IMG/VR virus record: IMGVR_UViG_3300045455_000034
Span: 1 to 34,412 of that record
Source of the DNA: a virus
Length of the DNA stretch: 34,412 bases
Direction: 5' to 3' (one strand)
Made by a program: the position numbers and the translations under genes. Shown in pieces: positions 21,615 through 29,990 of this stretch (its first letter is position 1; each line of letters starts with the position of its first letter). The notes under the pieces were generated by a model. That model made no database searches. It worked only from the letters and a program-made list of their open reading frames with translations, and was not told the origin of the DNA.

Positions 21615-22490
21615 TTATCCCTTCGATAAATAAAATATCGCCTCACGATTGGTAATGCCGTAAAGCCGGGAGTAAAGATTGATCACATCTAATGGTTTCG
21701 AAGTGCAACCGGCATAGCAGCCGCAAATCCCACGATGGATATCGATCCAAAAAGACGGATTATGGTCATCATGAAAAGGGCACTTATCCACATACCAACG
21801 GCTATTGCTCGAAGTGCTTTCAGCTTGCGGAAAGAACTCCAAAAGGGAATGTTTCTCACGCGCCTGGTCAACGAGCGCACGAGTGGGATCAGGCACACGT
21901 TCCGCAGAAGCCCACGGATCGGAATTTGGAACTTGAACAGTATTAGCAAAAAATGCCGGTAGATACTCAGTATTGGAGAGGAGCAGAGATGCTGGGATGA
22001 TATCGGATAAAGCCTCTGCCATAACAATATGGTTGTTAGGATTTATGGGCTGATAGTTAATTCCGGACGGGTGCACTGAAGGCGGTATAAGCACATAACC
22101 ATTTCTGGCCTTAATATCGATTCCGGGCAGTTTTCGGTTTTGATCTGCCTGGGGTAAATAGACATAGATGTGGATGCCTCTTGCTGTTTTGACCTGGTAT
22201 GTTCGTTCGGCAATAAATTGGGAGATGCCACCACGTTTAGAGGTCCACAATAGCCAGTGGGTATATGTAGAAAGGTTATCAAAATCGATCACGACTAGAT
22301 TATTCCAGCCAACTATGAGACCGATATTATGTAAATTTCCGGTGAACCACCGTTGTAACTCAGTATAAGAGGGGAGCCGTGTTTTGAAATCGTGCCAATT
22401 TAAATCCGGTTTTTTGTCCCGGAATTTAATAGGGATGGTTGCGATTCCGATATTTTTCCAAAAAAGAGCTGTTTCAAGAATGGTTGTCAT
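21615..22490 (-). CDS. primase-polymerase with C-terminal CHC2-type zinc finger
   Basis: 291 residues. The N-terminal 190 residues fit a bifunctional DNA primase/polymerase (Prim-Pol) domain: GIATIPIKFRDKKPDLNW, the metal-binding LVVIDFDN, ARGIHIYVYLP, and IKARNGYVLIPPSVHPSG. The C-terminal part has a CHC2-like zinc finger (KCPFHDDHNPSFWID, then CGCYAGCTSKPLDVINLY), as in DnaG. It would prime phage replication beside the helicase gene and the iteron region. ATG at 22490; a GTG at 22499 is also possible. One exact palindrome encodes NTEY (21963). Confidence 0.85.
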   Translation of the reverse strand: MTTILETALFWKNIGIATIPIKFRDKKPDLNWHDFKTRLPSYTELQRWFTGNLHNIGLIVGWNNLVVIDFDNLSTYTHWLLWTSKRGGISQFIAERTYQVKTARGIHIYVYLPQADQNRKLPGIDIKARNGYVLIPPSVHPSGINYQPINPNNHIVMAEALSDIIPASLLLSNTEYLPAFFANTVQVPNSDPWASAERVPDPTRALVDQAREKHSLLEFFPQAESTSSNSRWYVDKCPFHDDHNPSFWIDIHRGICGCYAGCTSKPLDVINLYSRLYGITNREAIFYLSKG

Positions 22491-22499
22491 GATTTTCAC

Positions 22500-23069
22500 T
22501 TATCAAAAAGCCTAACTTTCTTTCATCGTGAAAGAATGTGTACCAACTGTACCAACCTGTCCAACCTTTTCCTATAAATTTATAAATTACTACTGTTACT
22601 AGAACATAATTTACAGCTTTAACAGCATTTAGGTTGGACGGTTGGTACAGTAAGGTATAATTTGAGGCATAATTTTTTTATCATTCTTTAACATTACTCT
22701 GGTGGAAACCCTTTTTTTGCTCATTATTTTCTAGAAAAAACCTGTACCAACCTGCGCATAGCCAGACCCAACTTTCGCATAGCCAGACCCAACCTGTACC
22801 AACCTTGAAAAACAACTGTTCTAAAAAAGCAATAATTACGGTAATTACACCTTCGAGTATGCTAAAATAGCGCAATTTCTTCATAGAATATTAGTAAAAT
22901 ATAACCAAAGTAATAAAATCATAACCGAATAGATAGCAAAAACAAATAAATATTGCATAATTAGAACAGTAAATAACAAAATCGTGTTATTTAAGTTATG
23001 TAATTGATATAAATGTGCAAAATATTGGCAAAATGCAAATAAAATATGCATGGCGATCCTTTTTTTGAC
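22500..23069. other. AT-rich intergenic iteron region, probable replication origin
   Basis: About 570 bases without a credible gene between helicase and primase. A perfect 8-bp inverted repeat (22518-22536) precedes the primase. TGTACCAAC-type units occur in tandem at 22539-22566, inverted at 22631-22650, and again at 22741-22752 and 22793-22804. The last pair flank two copies of an 18-base repeat (22755-22772, 22776-22793; period 21). From 22820 to 23060 the DNA is very AT-rich, suitable for unwinding. Iterons plus an unwinding element next to replication genes suggest an origin. A TTGGAC-16-TATAAT promoter-like pair (22634-22661, +) overlaps one iteron. Confidence 0.65.
22741..22804. repeat. 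iteron cluster: two 18-bp direct repeats flanked by GTACCAACC units
   Basis: CGCATAGCCAGACCCAAC occurs twice with a 21-base period. The pair is bracketed by CCTGTACCAACC on both sides, the same core found at 22539-22566 and inverted at 22631-22650. The two helical-turn spacing suits cooperative binding of an initiator protein. Confidence 0.85.
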
Positions 23070-24557
23070 CTATGGCACCACAATCGGAGCTATTTTGATA
23101 CCGGCATAACCCCAAGCTCGTTGACCCAAACTATTCGTCCTTTTACGCCTCTGCAAACCTAATTTTGTAGCTACCGCTGCTAACGCCATAGCATTCCCGC
23201 GGCTGTTTCCCTTCAAATTGCCCTCCGTTGGATTTTCAAGAACAGAAAGAATATCCGTTGTAGCTGTCCATTTTGTCTGATCCGCCGGATCAATGATGAA
23301 ATATTTCATCAGCAGATTTTCGATCGGGTCGATAACCCCGTAATATTCGGCAATTTCATTTGCTTTTATCTGTTCATCCGGAGCAATGCGATAATCTTCT
23401 TTGGCCAGGTACGCCGCCATTGCCTCCGCCCAAAGAAGACCGGGATCGAGCCCTGCATATCCCCAATCAATACTGAGTATGTTACTGACGAGAAAACGGC
23501 GATTGCCGGTTGGATCAGAAAAAATGCCGGTGCTGTTGTTGATGGTGCCAATAAAACTTGCCATTGCCGGCTTTATGATATCCACCCGCCCATAAGGTTT
23601 TCTGACCGTAATTTTTCGAGTAGTCAAAAACGACTTCAGCGCCTCATAATCCGCTTTGCGGGTAGTCGCACCGAGCTCTGATACCTCCCAAATCCAATAT
23701 CTGGCCAATCGAATGATGCAATCTTTATTGTTCGGATCGATCGAGCCTTCGGTAAAATAAGCGGGCAGCGGTTTCGCCAGCCAGCGTACAAATTCACTTT
23801 TGCCAATGCCCTGTTTTCCATCCAATATCAACATCGGATTTTGTTGGGCCTCGAAAACCTTTGCACATGCGCCGATTAGCCATTTTCGCAGCCATATCGA
23901 AAACATCCCGAATTCATCTGTGAAATAATCACAGAGATTTTGAATATATGGCTGACCATCCCAGGATAGTGAAGATAAATAGTCCTTTACTGGATGATAC
24001 CGATGCTTCCAGGCATAAGCTCGATATGCTTCCTCGCCGGTAGTGACCTGGTAAAAGCCGGCATCTCGCAATTGAGAACGGATAGTATCGATGTGGCCTT
24101 CTTCCAGAGGTTCCCCATTGATTTCGATCGTGTCATCACATTCGTTTAGTTTAAAGTCATAACCAAACCGCTTCAATTGGGTCAAGTAATCTTTGGTTTT
24201 GAACCGCTTCTTGTTGCCTTTTTGCTGCTCGAAATCGAGTATCTTTTTGATTTGAACACTTAAAGCTTTTGTCAGAGAGACTTGCACATCCCCCGAATAC
24301 GCATGCAGTGAGTTTGAATATGCCGTATCGATATCAACCCCTGAAGAAACCTCCTGAAACATGTGTGTAAATATGTTTTTCCAGGGCTGCCCAATCGGAG
24401 CCGCCTGGTTAGGTGTTTGCTTCAACGCTAACCAGGTAGCAATTAATTCCATGCCCTCGATAAAATCGACTTCTTGATTGAAAACCTGCTCGAGAACCGT
24501 TGCATCCTGGGGGAGAATGCCAGAATTGATGAGCGATGTGAAAAAGTTAGTCGTCAT
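23070..24557 (-). CDS. VapE/VirE-family replicative helicase (SF3-like ATPase)
   Basis: 495 residues from the ATG at 24557. Walker A LILDGKQGIGKSEFVRW; the family block YWIWEVSELGATTRKADYEA, then KPYGRVDIIKPAMASFIGTI with the GTIN sensor, and GNRRFLVSNI. These match the virulence-associated E family used by phages and satellites as replicative helicase or initiator. The frame is open upstream to 24728, but that part overlaps a convincing small gene in another frame. A dispersed palindrome (24565-24575) occupies the place where a Shine-Dalgarno would lie, seven bases before the ATG. Confidence 0.88.
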   Translation of the reverse strand: MTTNFFTSLINSGILPQDATVLEQVFNQEVDFIEGMELIATWLALKQTPNQAAPIGQPWKNIFTHMFQEVSSGVDIDTAYSNSLHAYSGDVQVSLTKALSVQIKKILDFEQQKGNKKRFKTKDYLTQLKRFGYDFKLNECDDTIEINGEPLEEGHIDTIRSQLRDAGFYQVTTGEEAYRAYAWKHRYHPVKDYLSSLSWDGQPYIQNLCDYFTDEFGMFSIWLRKWLIGACAKVFEAQQNPMLILDGKQGIGKSEFVRWLAKPLPAYFTEGSIDPNNKDCIIRLARYWIWEVSELGATTRKADYEALKSFLTTRKITVRKPYGRVDIIKPAMASFIGTINNSTGIFSDPTGNRRFLVSNILSIDWGYAGLDPGLLWAEAMAAYLAKEDYRIAPDEQIKANEIAEYYGVIDPIENLLMKYFIIDPADQTKWTATTDILSVLENPTEGNLKGNSRGNAMALAAVATKLGLQRRKRTNSLGQRAWGYAGIKIAPIVVP

Positions 24558-24747
24558 ACTTCGAATACTGAGTATTGGCTGTGATTTTGCATTCTGGGCA
24601 ACCTTTGCGATCCGAAGTGCCAAAGCGATGCCGCGCCCAATCGTTCCAGGCGTCCGCAGCGCTTGCACTGTGAGGTGTTTCTGTTTCGATCTGGCAATAC
24701 CGCTCATATAGAGCTTTGCCGACCTCACACAGTTGATATACTATCAT
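24547..24747 (-). CDS. small zinc-finger-like protein overlapping the helicase start
   Basis: 66 residues. ATG with AGAGGA five to six bases upstream. Sequence: VYQLCEVGKALYERYCQIE, then DAWNDWARHRFGTSDRKGC with CPEC near the C-terminus. The W-x-x-W-x-x-H plus Cys pair pattern is typical of small phage zinc proteins. Overlaps the previous gene by 23 bases and the helicase by 11. Function unknown. Confidence 0.6.
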   Translation of the reverse strand: MIVYQLCEVGKALYERYCQIETETPHSASAADAWNDWARHRFGTSDRKGCPECKITANTQYSKYDD

Positions 24748-25084
24748 CGGCTTCCTCTAGCAGTGCAATGGCATACTGTGGAATTGAGTAACCCATAGCC
24801 TTTAATTCCCGGAGAAAGCTCGCGCACTCATCTGACGTATTACAATAAAAGGTCATTCCGTCATACGGCAATCCGATGATTTGCTGGTTTGCATTCCGGA
24901 CCCATTCACGTGTTGCATCCCAATAGGCAAGCCAGGCTTTTACATCGGTTATTGGAGGCTCGATAGGTCTTGGTTGATCACTTACATATCGAATTTTGGC
25001 GATATTGATGACAAAGGCATCATAACCCTCGTATACATATACATCCGACTGATAACAATCTGACGACCAACGGCAGTAGCTCAT
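24725..25084 (-). CDS. conserved phage hypothetical protein (MSYCRWSS type)
   Basis: 119 residues starting MSYCRWSSDCYQSDVYVYEG, an opening I recognise from many phage proteins of unknown function. The rest is mainly helical, with WLAYWDATREWVRNANQQII and a YDGMTFYCNTSDECASFLRE segment. ATGA overlap with the VWA gene upstream. No function is assigned. Confidence 0.7.
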   Translation of the reverse strand: MSYCRWSSDCYQSDVYVYEGYDAFVINIAKIRYVSDQPRPIEPPITDVKAWLAYWDATREWVRNANQQIIGLPYDGMTFYCNTSDECASFLRELKAMGYSIPQYAIALLEEADDSISTV

Positions 25085-25653
25085 GGTTTACTTCCAAGCA
25101 ATAGCCGTTCGATGCCTGCTTTTAACTCTTTGGCGCGGTCGATCGTGATCGATTGCCCGCCTGTAGCCGCAGCTAATCGCTCCAGGAAGTCTCTACCTGT
25201 GGGATTTGCTTCTGGTCCGACATAAATGACATTGATTTTATTTTGAAACGTCTGAGCGATTCTGAGCGTGTTCTGGGGGTCATCCGGTTGGCCATCACTG
25301 ATCAGAAAGAATTGCATTCCTGGAACATCGGCAATTTTTGCAAATGATAGTGCTTTGTCCATTCTTGTGCCGCCGTTGAAATTTACGGGCGTGCCGCTGG
25401 GACAGAATTGCACGTCGTCGCTAAAACTGATCACCGCTATCTTACCCGGCAAAGACTGCTGCAGAGCCGCCAGCTCGTCTGAGGCAACTTTATATCGGGA
25501 ACGCCCACCTCTGCTATCCTTGGTTGCCATAGAGCCGGATGTATCGACAAGGATCACATAATCCACATTGATAAACGATTCCGCAATACTTCTGTTGTTT
25601 TGTTTGGCCAGGGATGAAATGGATCCTGGCACAATCTGATACTGAGTATTCAC
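25081..25653 (-). CDS. von Willebrand factor A (VWA) domain protein
   Basis: 190 residues. A complete MIDAS metal site is visible: VDYVILVDTSGSM (DxSxS), GGTRMDKAL (Thr) and FLISDGQPDD (Asp). The Rossmann strands KIAVISFSDDVQF and INVIYVGPEANP follow the expected order, so this is a stand-alone VWA fold. In phages such proteins are uncommon; they usually act as metal-dependent adaptor or complex-assembly proteins. GTG start with GGAGG five bases upstream. A dispersed palindrome covers codons 2-5. Confidence 0.82.
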   Translation of the reverse strand: MNTQYQIVPGSISSLAKQNNRSIAESFINVDYVILVDTSGSMATKDSRGGRSRYKVASDELAALQQSLPGKIAVISFSDDVQFCPSGTPVNFNGGTRMDKALSFAKIADVPGMQFFLISDGQPDDPQNTLRIAQTFQNKINVIYVGPEANPTGRDFLERLAAATGGQSITIDRAKELKAGIERLLLGSKP

Positions 25654-25674
25654 TGTGACCTCCTCTTGTATTTT

Positions 25675-26418
25675 TTACCTTTGCATGACGATGGTTGTTG
25701 TGTACTTTTTCATCGAATTTACGTAGCATTCACGCGAGCAGTATGACTGGTACTGACGTTTTCGCGGCAGCCGAACGCCGCATCTACGGCAGACACTAGT
25801 CAGTACTGCGTAGCCCAACTCGCGATTGATCCGATCGACATCCGCCATGCCGCTGCGTTCGCGCTTATGCTCTGCGATTCGCTGCCGGTTGGCTTGGCGG
25901 CAGGAACGCCTATACTCCGCGAGCCGCTGCCGGTTGGCTTGGCGGCAGGAACGCCTATACTCCGCGAGCCGCTGCCGGTTGGCTTGGCGGCAGGAACGCC
26001 TATACTCCGCGAGCCGCTGCCGGTTGGCTTGGCGGTAGGAACGCCTATACTCCGCGATTCGCTGCCGGTTGGCCTGGTAGTAGGAGCGCTTATGCTCCGC
26101 GATTCGCTGCCGGTTGGCTTGGCGGTAGGAACGCATATACTCCGCGATTCGCTGCCGGTTGGCTTGGTAGTAGGAACGCATATACTCCGCGAGCCGCTGC
26201 CGGTTGGCTTGGTAGTAGGAACGCATATACTCCGCGAGCCGCTGCCGGTTGGCTTGGTAGTAGGAACGCATATACTCCGCGAGCCGCTGCCGGTTGGCTT
26301 GGCGGCAGGAACGCCTATACTCCGCGAGCCGCCGTTTGTTACACTCTGCGCATCGTTTCGGTCGAGGTCCATATTTGCTCGATTGGTCAAACTCTACGCC
26401 GCAATCAATACAGATCAC
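25675..26418 (-). CDS. zinc-ribbon protein with about ten 15-residue helical repeats
   Basis: 247 residues from the GTG at 26418 (GGAGAGG five bases upstream; overlaps the previous stop as GTGA). Architecture: an N-terminal Cys4 ribbon (CIDCGVEF, RCAECNKRR), then about ten copies of RQRLAEYRRSCRQAN with L/I, Y/H, R/M, C/Y and R/Y variation, and a C-terminal Cys cluster (SVCRRCGVRLPRKRQ, YCSRECYVNS). The repeats are Arg-rich and helical and may form an extended single helix that could bind nucleic acid. Near-identical DNA across units suggests recent expansion. No enzymatic function is assigned. Confidence 0.7.
   Translation of the reverse strand: MICIDCGVEFDQSSKYGPRPKRCAECNKRRLAEYRRSCRQANRQRLAEYMRSYYQANRQRLAEYMRSYYQANRQRLAEYMRSYYQANRQRIAEYMRSYRQANRQRIAEHKRSYYQANRQRIAEYRRSYRQANRQRLAEYRRSCRQANRQRLAEYRRSCRQANRQRLAEYRRSCRQANRQRIAEHKRERSGMADVDRINRELGYAVLTSVCRRCGVRLPRKRQYQSYCSRECYVNSMKKYTTTIVMQR
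25868..26338. repeat. 45-bp tandem repeat array, about ten copies
   Basis: The unit contains CGCTGCCGGTTGGCTTGG and ACTCCGCGAG elements and repeats every 45 bases, keeping frame. Most differences are single bases at a few positions, including synonymous sites, so the array looks recently homogenised. Copy number may vary between isolates and may be collapsed in short-read assemblies. Because the period is a multiple of three, long open frames appear on both strands here; these are side effects. Confidence 0.92.
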
Positions 26419-27236
26419 ACCCACCTCTCCACCAATTTATTAGCGCCAGCCGGCCAGCTAGTGACGAGAGTTTGGTCGCCACGAACAATATCATTCCACG
26501 CCAGTATTTTTTCAACTGTAAAGCGTCCCATTTTTTCTTGACCGTTTGCCATGATGTAGCCACAACGTAGTGGAGATCGATAACCATATCTGGTTACAGG
26601 CTGATCCTCGATCTGCTGTTTTCCCAAACTTGCAGCCATAGCCAATCCCGCATCATATTTTCTTCGCATTTGCGGATCGCTCAGTGTTTGATAGGCATAA
26701 TTGATTTGTTGAAATTGTTGCGTCGCATCGATTTCATGGCATACATCTGGATGCCATTGTCTGGCAAGCCTGCGAAAGGCGCTCTTTAACTCATCAGCGC
26801 TGGCTTGATGACTAATCCCTAAAACGGCATATAAGGTTATTTCTTGGGTTGGTGTGGGTGGACCGGCTTCGAACCAGTCTCGTAAAACTGTTTCGGGGAA
26901 GATAACAGACCACTGTCCATCAACCATCCCATATGCCGAGCGCGTGCCATCACCTCGATCTTTTGTGCTGCCCACGTAACGCACTTCAAGCAGCCTGATT
27001 TCAGATTTGCTAATCGCAGCGTTGATTTGAGGGAGATGTACCGATTCCCCTAAATATTTCTGGCACCAGTTCACTAAGTAGTGTCCGTGCTTGGGGTCGA
27101 TCAACCAGGCTTTGCGGTTTGCATCCCACCGGCGATCAGTATTTGGCAATGATTTAATGAGAGCTACCAATGTCGAATTGTATGGGCTATAAAAAACGTA
27201 TACTCCTTGATCAATGCTAATTTGAACACTACTCAT
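26415..27236 (-). CDS. HARP-like domain fused to a J-domain (DnaJ-type) protein
   Basis: 273 residues. Residues 1-65 (FYSPYNSTLVALIKSLPNT, RRWDANRKAWLIDPKH) resemble the HARP/HepA-associated module found on SNF2-type helicases. Residues about 133-200 form a J-domain: LYAVLGISHQASADELKSAF, ARQWHPDV with the HPD signature, and AYQTLSDPQMRRKYDAG. A further about 70-residue tail follows. It could recruit host DnaK to a phage replication or recombination complex, as lambda P and host DnaJ do; that role is inference. ATG with AAGGA eight bases upstream. Confidence 0.75.
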   Translation of the reverse strand: MSSVQISIDQGVYVFYSPYNSTLVALIKSLPNTDRRWDANRKAWLIDPKHGHYLVNWCQKYLGESVHLPQINAAISKSEIRLLEVRYVGSTKDRGDGTRSAYGMVDGQWSVIFPETVLRDWFEAGPPTPTQEITLYAVLGISHQASADELKSAFRRLARQWHPDVCHEIDATQQFQQINYAYQTLSDPQMRRKYDAGLAMAASLGKQQIEDQPVTRYGYRSPLRCGYIMANGQEKMGRFTVEKILAWNDIVRGDQTLVTSWPAGANKLVERWV

Positions 27237-27269
27237 GGTTATATTCCTTCCGCAATTTATGCCGCCCTT

Positions 27270-27596
27270 TTACACGAGCTTCTTTAACATTTCTATGCAA
27301 GTTTCCAGGTTATTTTTAAGAAAGGTCAAATGAAGTTCAATTTGCTCTAGCCGGTCTTTGCGATTAATAGAGCACACATAAGCATTACCTTCCCATTCAA
27401 AAAAAGGTAAATGAACTGCGTTGTCAGCTCGCTCACCAAGCGCCGCAATTGCATGATCTAAATACAATGGCATTGACACATTTAAAGCCAGATGTCCTAG
27501 TTCGACTTGCACATCCGCAATTTTGCGCACAAATTTAACTTCGAGCTCATGATCGATAGACTCTGTGTTTTCTACTTCAATAGTGTTTTTAACCAT
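27270..27596 (-). CDS. hypothetical early protein
   Basis: 108 residues from the ATG at 27596, preceded by GAGGAAAAT; the frame is open further upstream but would overlap the exonuclease gene by 110 bases. Contains VQVELGHLALNVSMPLYLDH and a helical C-terminus (RLEQIELHLTFLKNNLETCI). I do not recognise a family. The location suggests a recombination or replication accessory role. Confidence 0.55.
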   Translation of the reverse strand: MVKNTIEVENTESIDHELEVKFVRKIADVQVELGHLALNVSMPLYLDHAIAALGERADNAVHLPFFEWEGNAYVCSINRKDRLEQIELHLTFLKNNLETCIEMLKKLV

Positions 27597-28362
27597 ATTT
27601 TCCTCTGCAGCGCGCCCAATATCCGCAGTAATTAGAACTGCATGCCCAACTGGTCGGATTCTCAGGATAGATGCCTGATTCGATTGCTTTCCAGACATTT
27701 CGAACCATCTGAAATAACCACATAAGTTGGCCAGGATTATGGATATGCTCGATCACTTGAAATTGTGGTGTTTTGGTCTTGACAATAACAAAATGAATAA
27801 AACGCCACTCTGGATTCTTGACGATCCCCAACTGGTTGAGCATAGCCAGGTAAAACAGCGGCTGTATTTCTGTGAGCGCCTTATCCGCAGACCAACTTGA
27901 TTTGCTTGTTTTGATATCCCCAGGTATACCGTGTTCGGTAACTAAATCGATAAAGCCTGTGATCGGAATCGGAACGCCAGGCACTTTCAATGCTACTTCA
28001 CGCTCGATCAGCGGCCCATTTGCATCACGCATCACCCGAACACTGAGTATCCCTTTTTGCACTTCTGAATTTGATAGTATACGAATACCTTCATTGCAAT
28101 AGTGTTCCGGAGTGTTTGTCCCCCAGTCGATATTCTTGTCTTTTTCAAGCTGCTCGGTCCATTTTTGATTCCACAGGCCGATCAGGCTGTCCTGGTGGTT
28201 ATTGGCAATGAATGTTTCGACTGTCCCATGCACAGCGCTGCCCATGACTAATTCCGGAGATGTGGGCGTCTTGATCTTATCGATGTATTTCATTTTCCAG
28301 GACGCGCTGCACTGAAGAAATAAACTAATACTTGAATATGAAAGGTGATCAAGCTCAAGCAT
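27589..28362 (-). CDS. Cas4/RecB-like PD-(D/E)xK exonuclease with Fe-S cysteines
   Basis: 257 residues. Nuclease motifs: GSAVHGTVETF (motif I His), ITGFIDLVTEHG (Asp), GDIKTSKSSW (D...xK) and the QxxxYLAML helix. Four cysteines placed like a 4Fe-4S cluster: one near residue 18 (LQCSASW) and three at the end (WACSSNYCGYWARC). This fits the Cas4/AddB-like family found in many phages, where it processes DNA ends for recombination. It overlaps the recombinase upstream by eight bases. One 10/11 palindrome lies inside (28040). Confidence 0.82.
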   Translation of the reverse strand: MLELDHLSYSSISLFLQCSASWKMKYIDKIKTPTSPELVMGSAVHGTVETFIANNHQDSLIGLWNQKWTEQLEKDKNIDWGTNTPEHYCNEGIRILSNSEVQKGILSVRVMRDANGPLIEREVALKVPGVPIPITGFIDLVTEHGIPGDIKTSKSSWSADKALTEIQPLFYLAMLNQLGIVKNPEWRFIHFVIVKTKTPQFQVIEHIHNPGQLMWLFQMVRNVWKAIESGIYPENPTSWACSSNYCGYWARCRGKYG

Positions 28363-29239
28363 TGTTCACCTGCGCTGCCAATTTATTGGCTATGGCTGCC
28401 AATTCTTCATTTGTTCCAGGAATGCGTCCTTCGTTGGCCATCATCACAGCTTCAGCGCCGAACAAGTTGACCAATTGCTCCAGGGTGATCAGCGGAGTTT
28501 CTTCAGATTGGGAACTAATTGGGGTTTCCGGCATCGCATACCTAATCTCCGGACTGCCGGCATTCAGCCATTCGATTACCGGGCGTAAAAATTCGGGACC
28601 AGGGCGCTCCACAATCATATCGGCCACCGCGCTACAGCGGCTCTTAGATACATTCATTATGTGCGCCCAATCGATATCACAAACCAAATCAAATTCATAT
28701 TCCGTTCCGGGCCGCTGAACCGGAGCCATGCCCACTTTGCGAACTACGATTCGGCCTTTATCATCAGTCTCTTGCACATATTCCATGCGGGATCTCATGG
28801 TAGTAATGACATGACAGGGACTTTGCAAAATCGCATCGATCATACGGGTATGCACCGGGGTCACATGCCGCCAGGCAGACCAGGCCTCACCCAGGCGCTG
28901 TTTCATCTCTAATGCTCCGCCAGCGCCTTCCCAGGCATGACTCAGACTATCAATAACCAATACTGAGTATCCGTGACGGCCTGCAGCATTGATCGCTTCG
29001 GTATACTTTTCGGGCGAGAACTGGAAAAGCTCGAGCACATCAAATTGCCAAGGAATTCCATCTGGAGCTTCCCCAACATATTTAGAAGCAGATCCTCGTT
29101 CCGTATCGATAAAGGCGATCTTGCCGCCATTTGCCAGGGCATGCGCAAAGCGTAAGGCCGTGTAGGTTTTACCGGATCCCGCTGGCCCATCTATCGTCAT
29201 GCGTAACTTGGATTGGGTTTTGGTTGCAGTACGAAACAT
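28355..29239 (-). CDS. Sak4-like RecA-fold recombinase ATPase
   Basis: 294 residues. Walker A DGPAGSGKTYTALRFAHAL, Walker B VLVIDSLSHAWEGAGG, and VITTMRSRMEYVQETD as the sensor region. The AAA_24-like fold and length match phage Sak4 single-strand annealing/RecA-like proteins, which work with a phage SSB. The neighbours (Cas4-like exonuclease, ERCC4 nuclease) form a recombination module. ATG with AGGAGA upstream. One exact palindrome (28960-28970) encodes part of GYSVLVI beside Walker B. Confidence 0.8.
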   Translation of the reverse strand: MFRTATKTQSKLRMTIDGPAGSGKTYTALRFAHALANGGKIAFIDTERGSASKYVGEAPDGIPWQFDVLELFQFSPEKYTEAINAAGRHGYSVLVIDSLSHAWEGAGGALEMKQRLGEAWSAWRHVTPVHTRMIDAILQSPCHVITTMRSRMEYVQETDDKGRIVVRKVGMAPVQRPGTEYEFDLVCDIDWAHIMNVSKSRCSAVADMIVERPGPEFLRPVIEWLNAGSPEIRYAMPETPISSQSEETPLITLEQLVNLFGAEAVMMANEGRIPGTNEELAAIANKLAAQVNNA

Positions 29240-29240
29240 A

Positions 29241-29990
29241 TTATTGATCTCCTATTGATACAATTTTGAGCAGTTCTGTGTCAGTTGGACCTTCATTGTC
29301 ATCATCTGTGTGAAGAACCAACTGTTGATCATTCTTTAGTCCGAGCGCAGCTCGTATTCTGGTTTTTACTCCTTGTCCAATGCCAGGTATCGAGCTGGTT
29401 GGATCGGTGAGTGCCACCAGCGACCAGGCTGCAGTACCACAATGTGACATTACGGCCTGTAGCCGTTCGATACCGATGCCCGGTAGCGATGCGACAATCG
29501 CTTCCTGAGCAGATAAAATTTTGGGAAACTTCGGAGGTGCTAACAATAACTCCGGTTTACGATCTCGGTTGCCAATACGCAAAATGGTTGATTCAAAAGC
29601 CATATCATTGGCGCAATGAACCACAAAAATGCCCATTTCCTGAATAGTAAGCAGGCTGCCCATAACCGCATCCCAGTTCCAACCGGTTTCGCCCTGGTCA
29701 GTGATAACTTTATTCCCCGGACCTCGCAGAAAATCACCAGTTACAATCAGATATGACCAACGAGTAACCAGGAGCATTTCAGCAAGCTGAGGAAAAAGCC
29801 GGCCATCTCGCAATGTGTTGAGATAGTCGCCTGGAGTCTTGCGTTCAAAGAGCAGGATATTTCCGTCATCGCAGGCGGCCATTACATCACCATACTCCAG
29901 GTAGGTCACCACTGTGGGGATGCCGCCAAAGGCGAGCTGCTTAATCCAGTTTGGCTCTCTTATGTCAATTAATGTCGCCACGATACTCAT
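29241..29990 (-). CDS. ERCC4/XPF-type structure-specific nuclease
   Basis: 249 residues. The nuclease core shows DIREPNWIKQLAFGG, LEYGDVM and the hallmark LLFERKTPGDYL (ERKx3D), followed by LRDGRLFPQLAEM. Two helix-hairpin-helix motifs follow (LPGIGIERLQAVM, IPGIGQGVKTRIRAAL). It would cleave branched or flap DNA during phage replication or recombination. The ATG at 29990 overlaps the previous stop (ATGA) and has GGAGA eight bases upstream. Confidence 0.87.
   Translation of the reverse strand: MSIVATLIDIREPNWIKQLAFGGIPTVVTYLEYGDVMAACDDGNILLFERKTPGDYLNTLRDGRLFPQLAEMLLVTRWSYLIVTGDFLRGPGNKVITDQGETGWNWDAVMGSLLTIQEMGIFVVHCANDMAFESTILRIGNRDRKPELLLAPPKFPKILSAQEAIVASLPGIGIERLQAVMSHCGTAAWSLVALTDPTSSIPGIGQGVKTRIRAALGLKNDQQLVLHTDDDNEGPTDTELLKIVSIGDQ

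Noticed and set aside
22356-22366. Further palindrome-like site (also 20509-20519)
   Set aside because: Two mismatches each; left out of the count although the first has a following G-run.
22681-22884. 67-codon ORF with repeated Trp (GWVWLCESWVWLCAGW)
   Set aside because: The repeats are produced by the iteron DNA, there is no Shine-Dalgarno, and the protein resembles no known family.
24558-24728. 57-residue N-terminal extension of the helicase
   Set aside because: This stretch overlaps a convincing small zinc gene in another frame and lacks similarity to the family.
25868-26338. CRISPR array
   Set aside because: The repeats are contiguous without unique spacers and are in frame within a gene.
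25800-26541. Long ORFs on both strands across the 45-bp repeats
   Set aside because: Because the period is a multiple of three, all frames stay open; only the frame with Cys clusters and a good start is credible.
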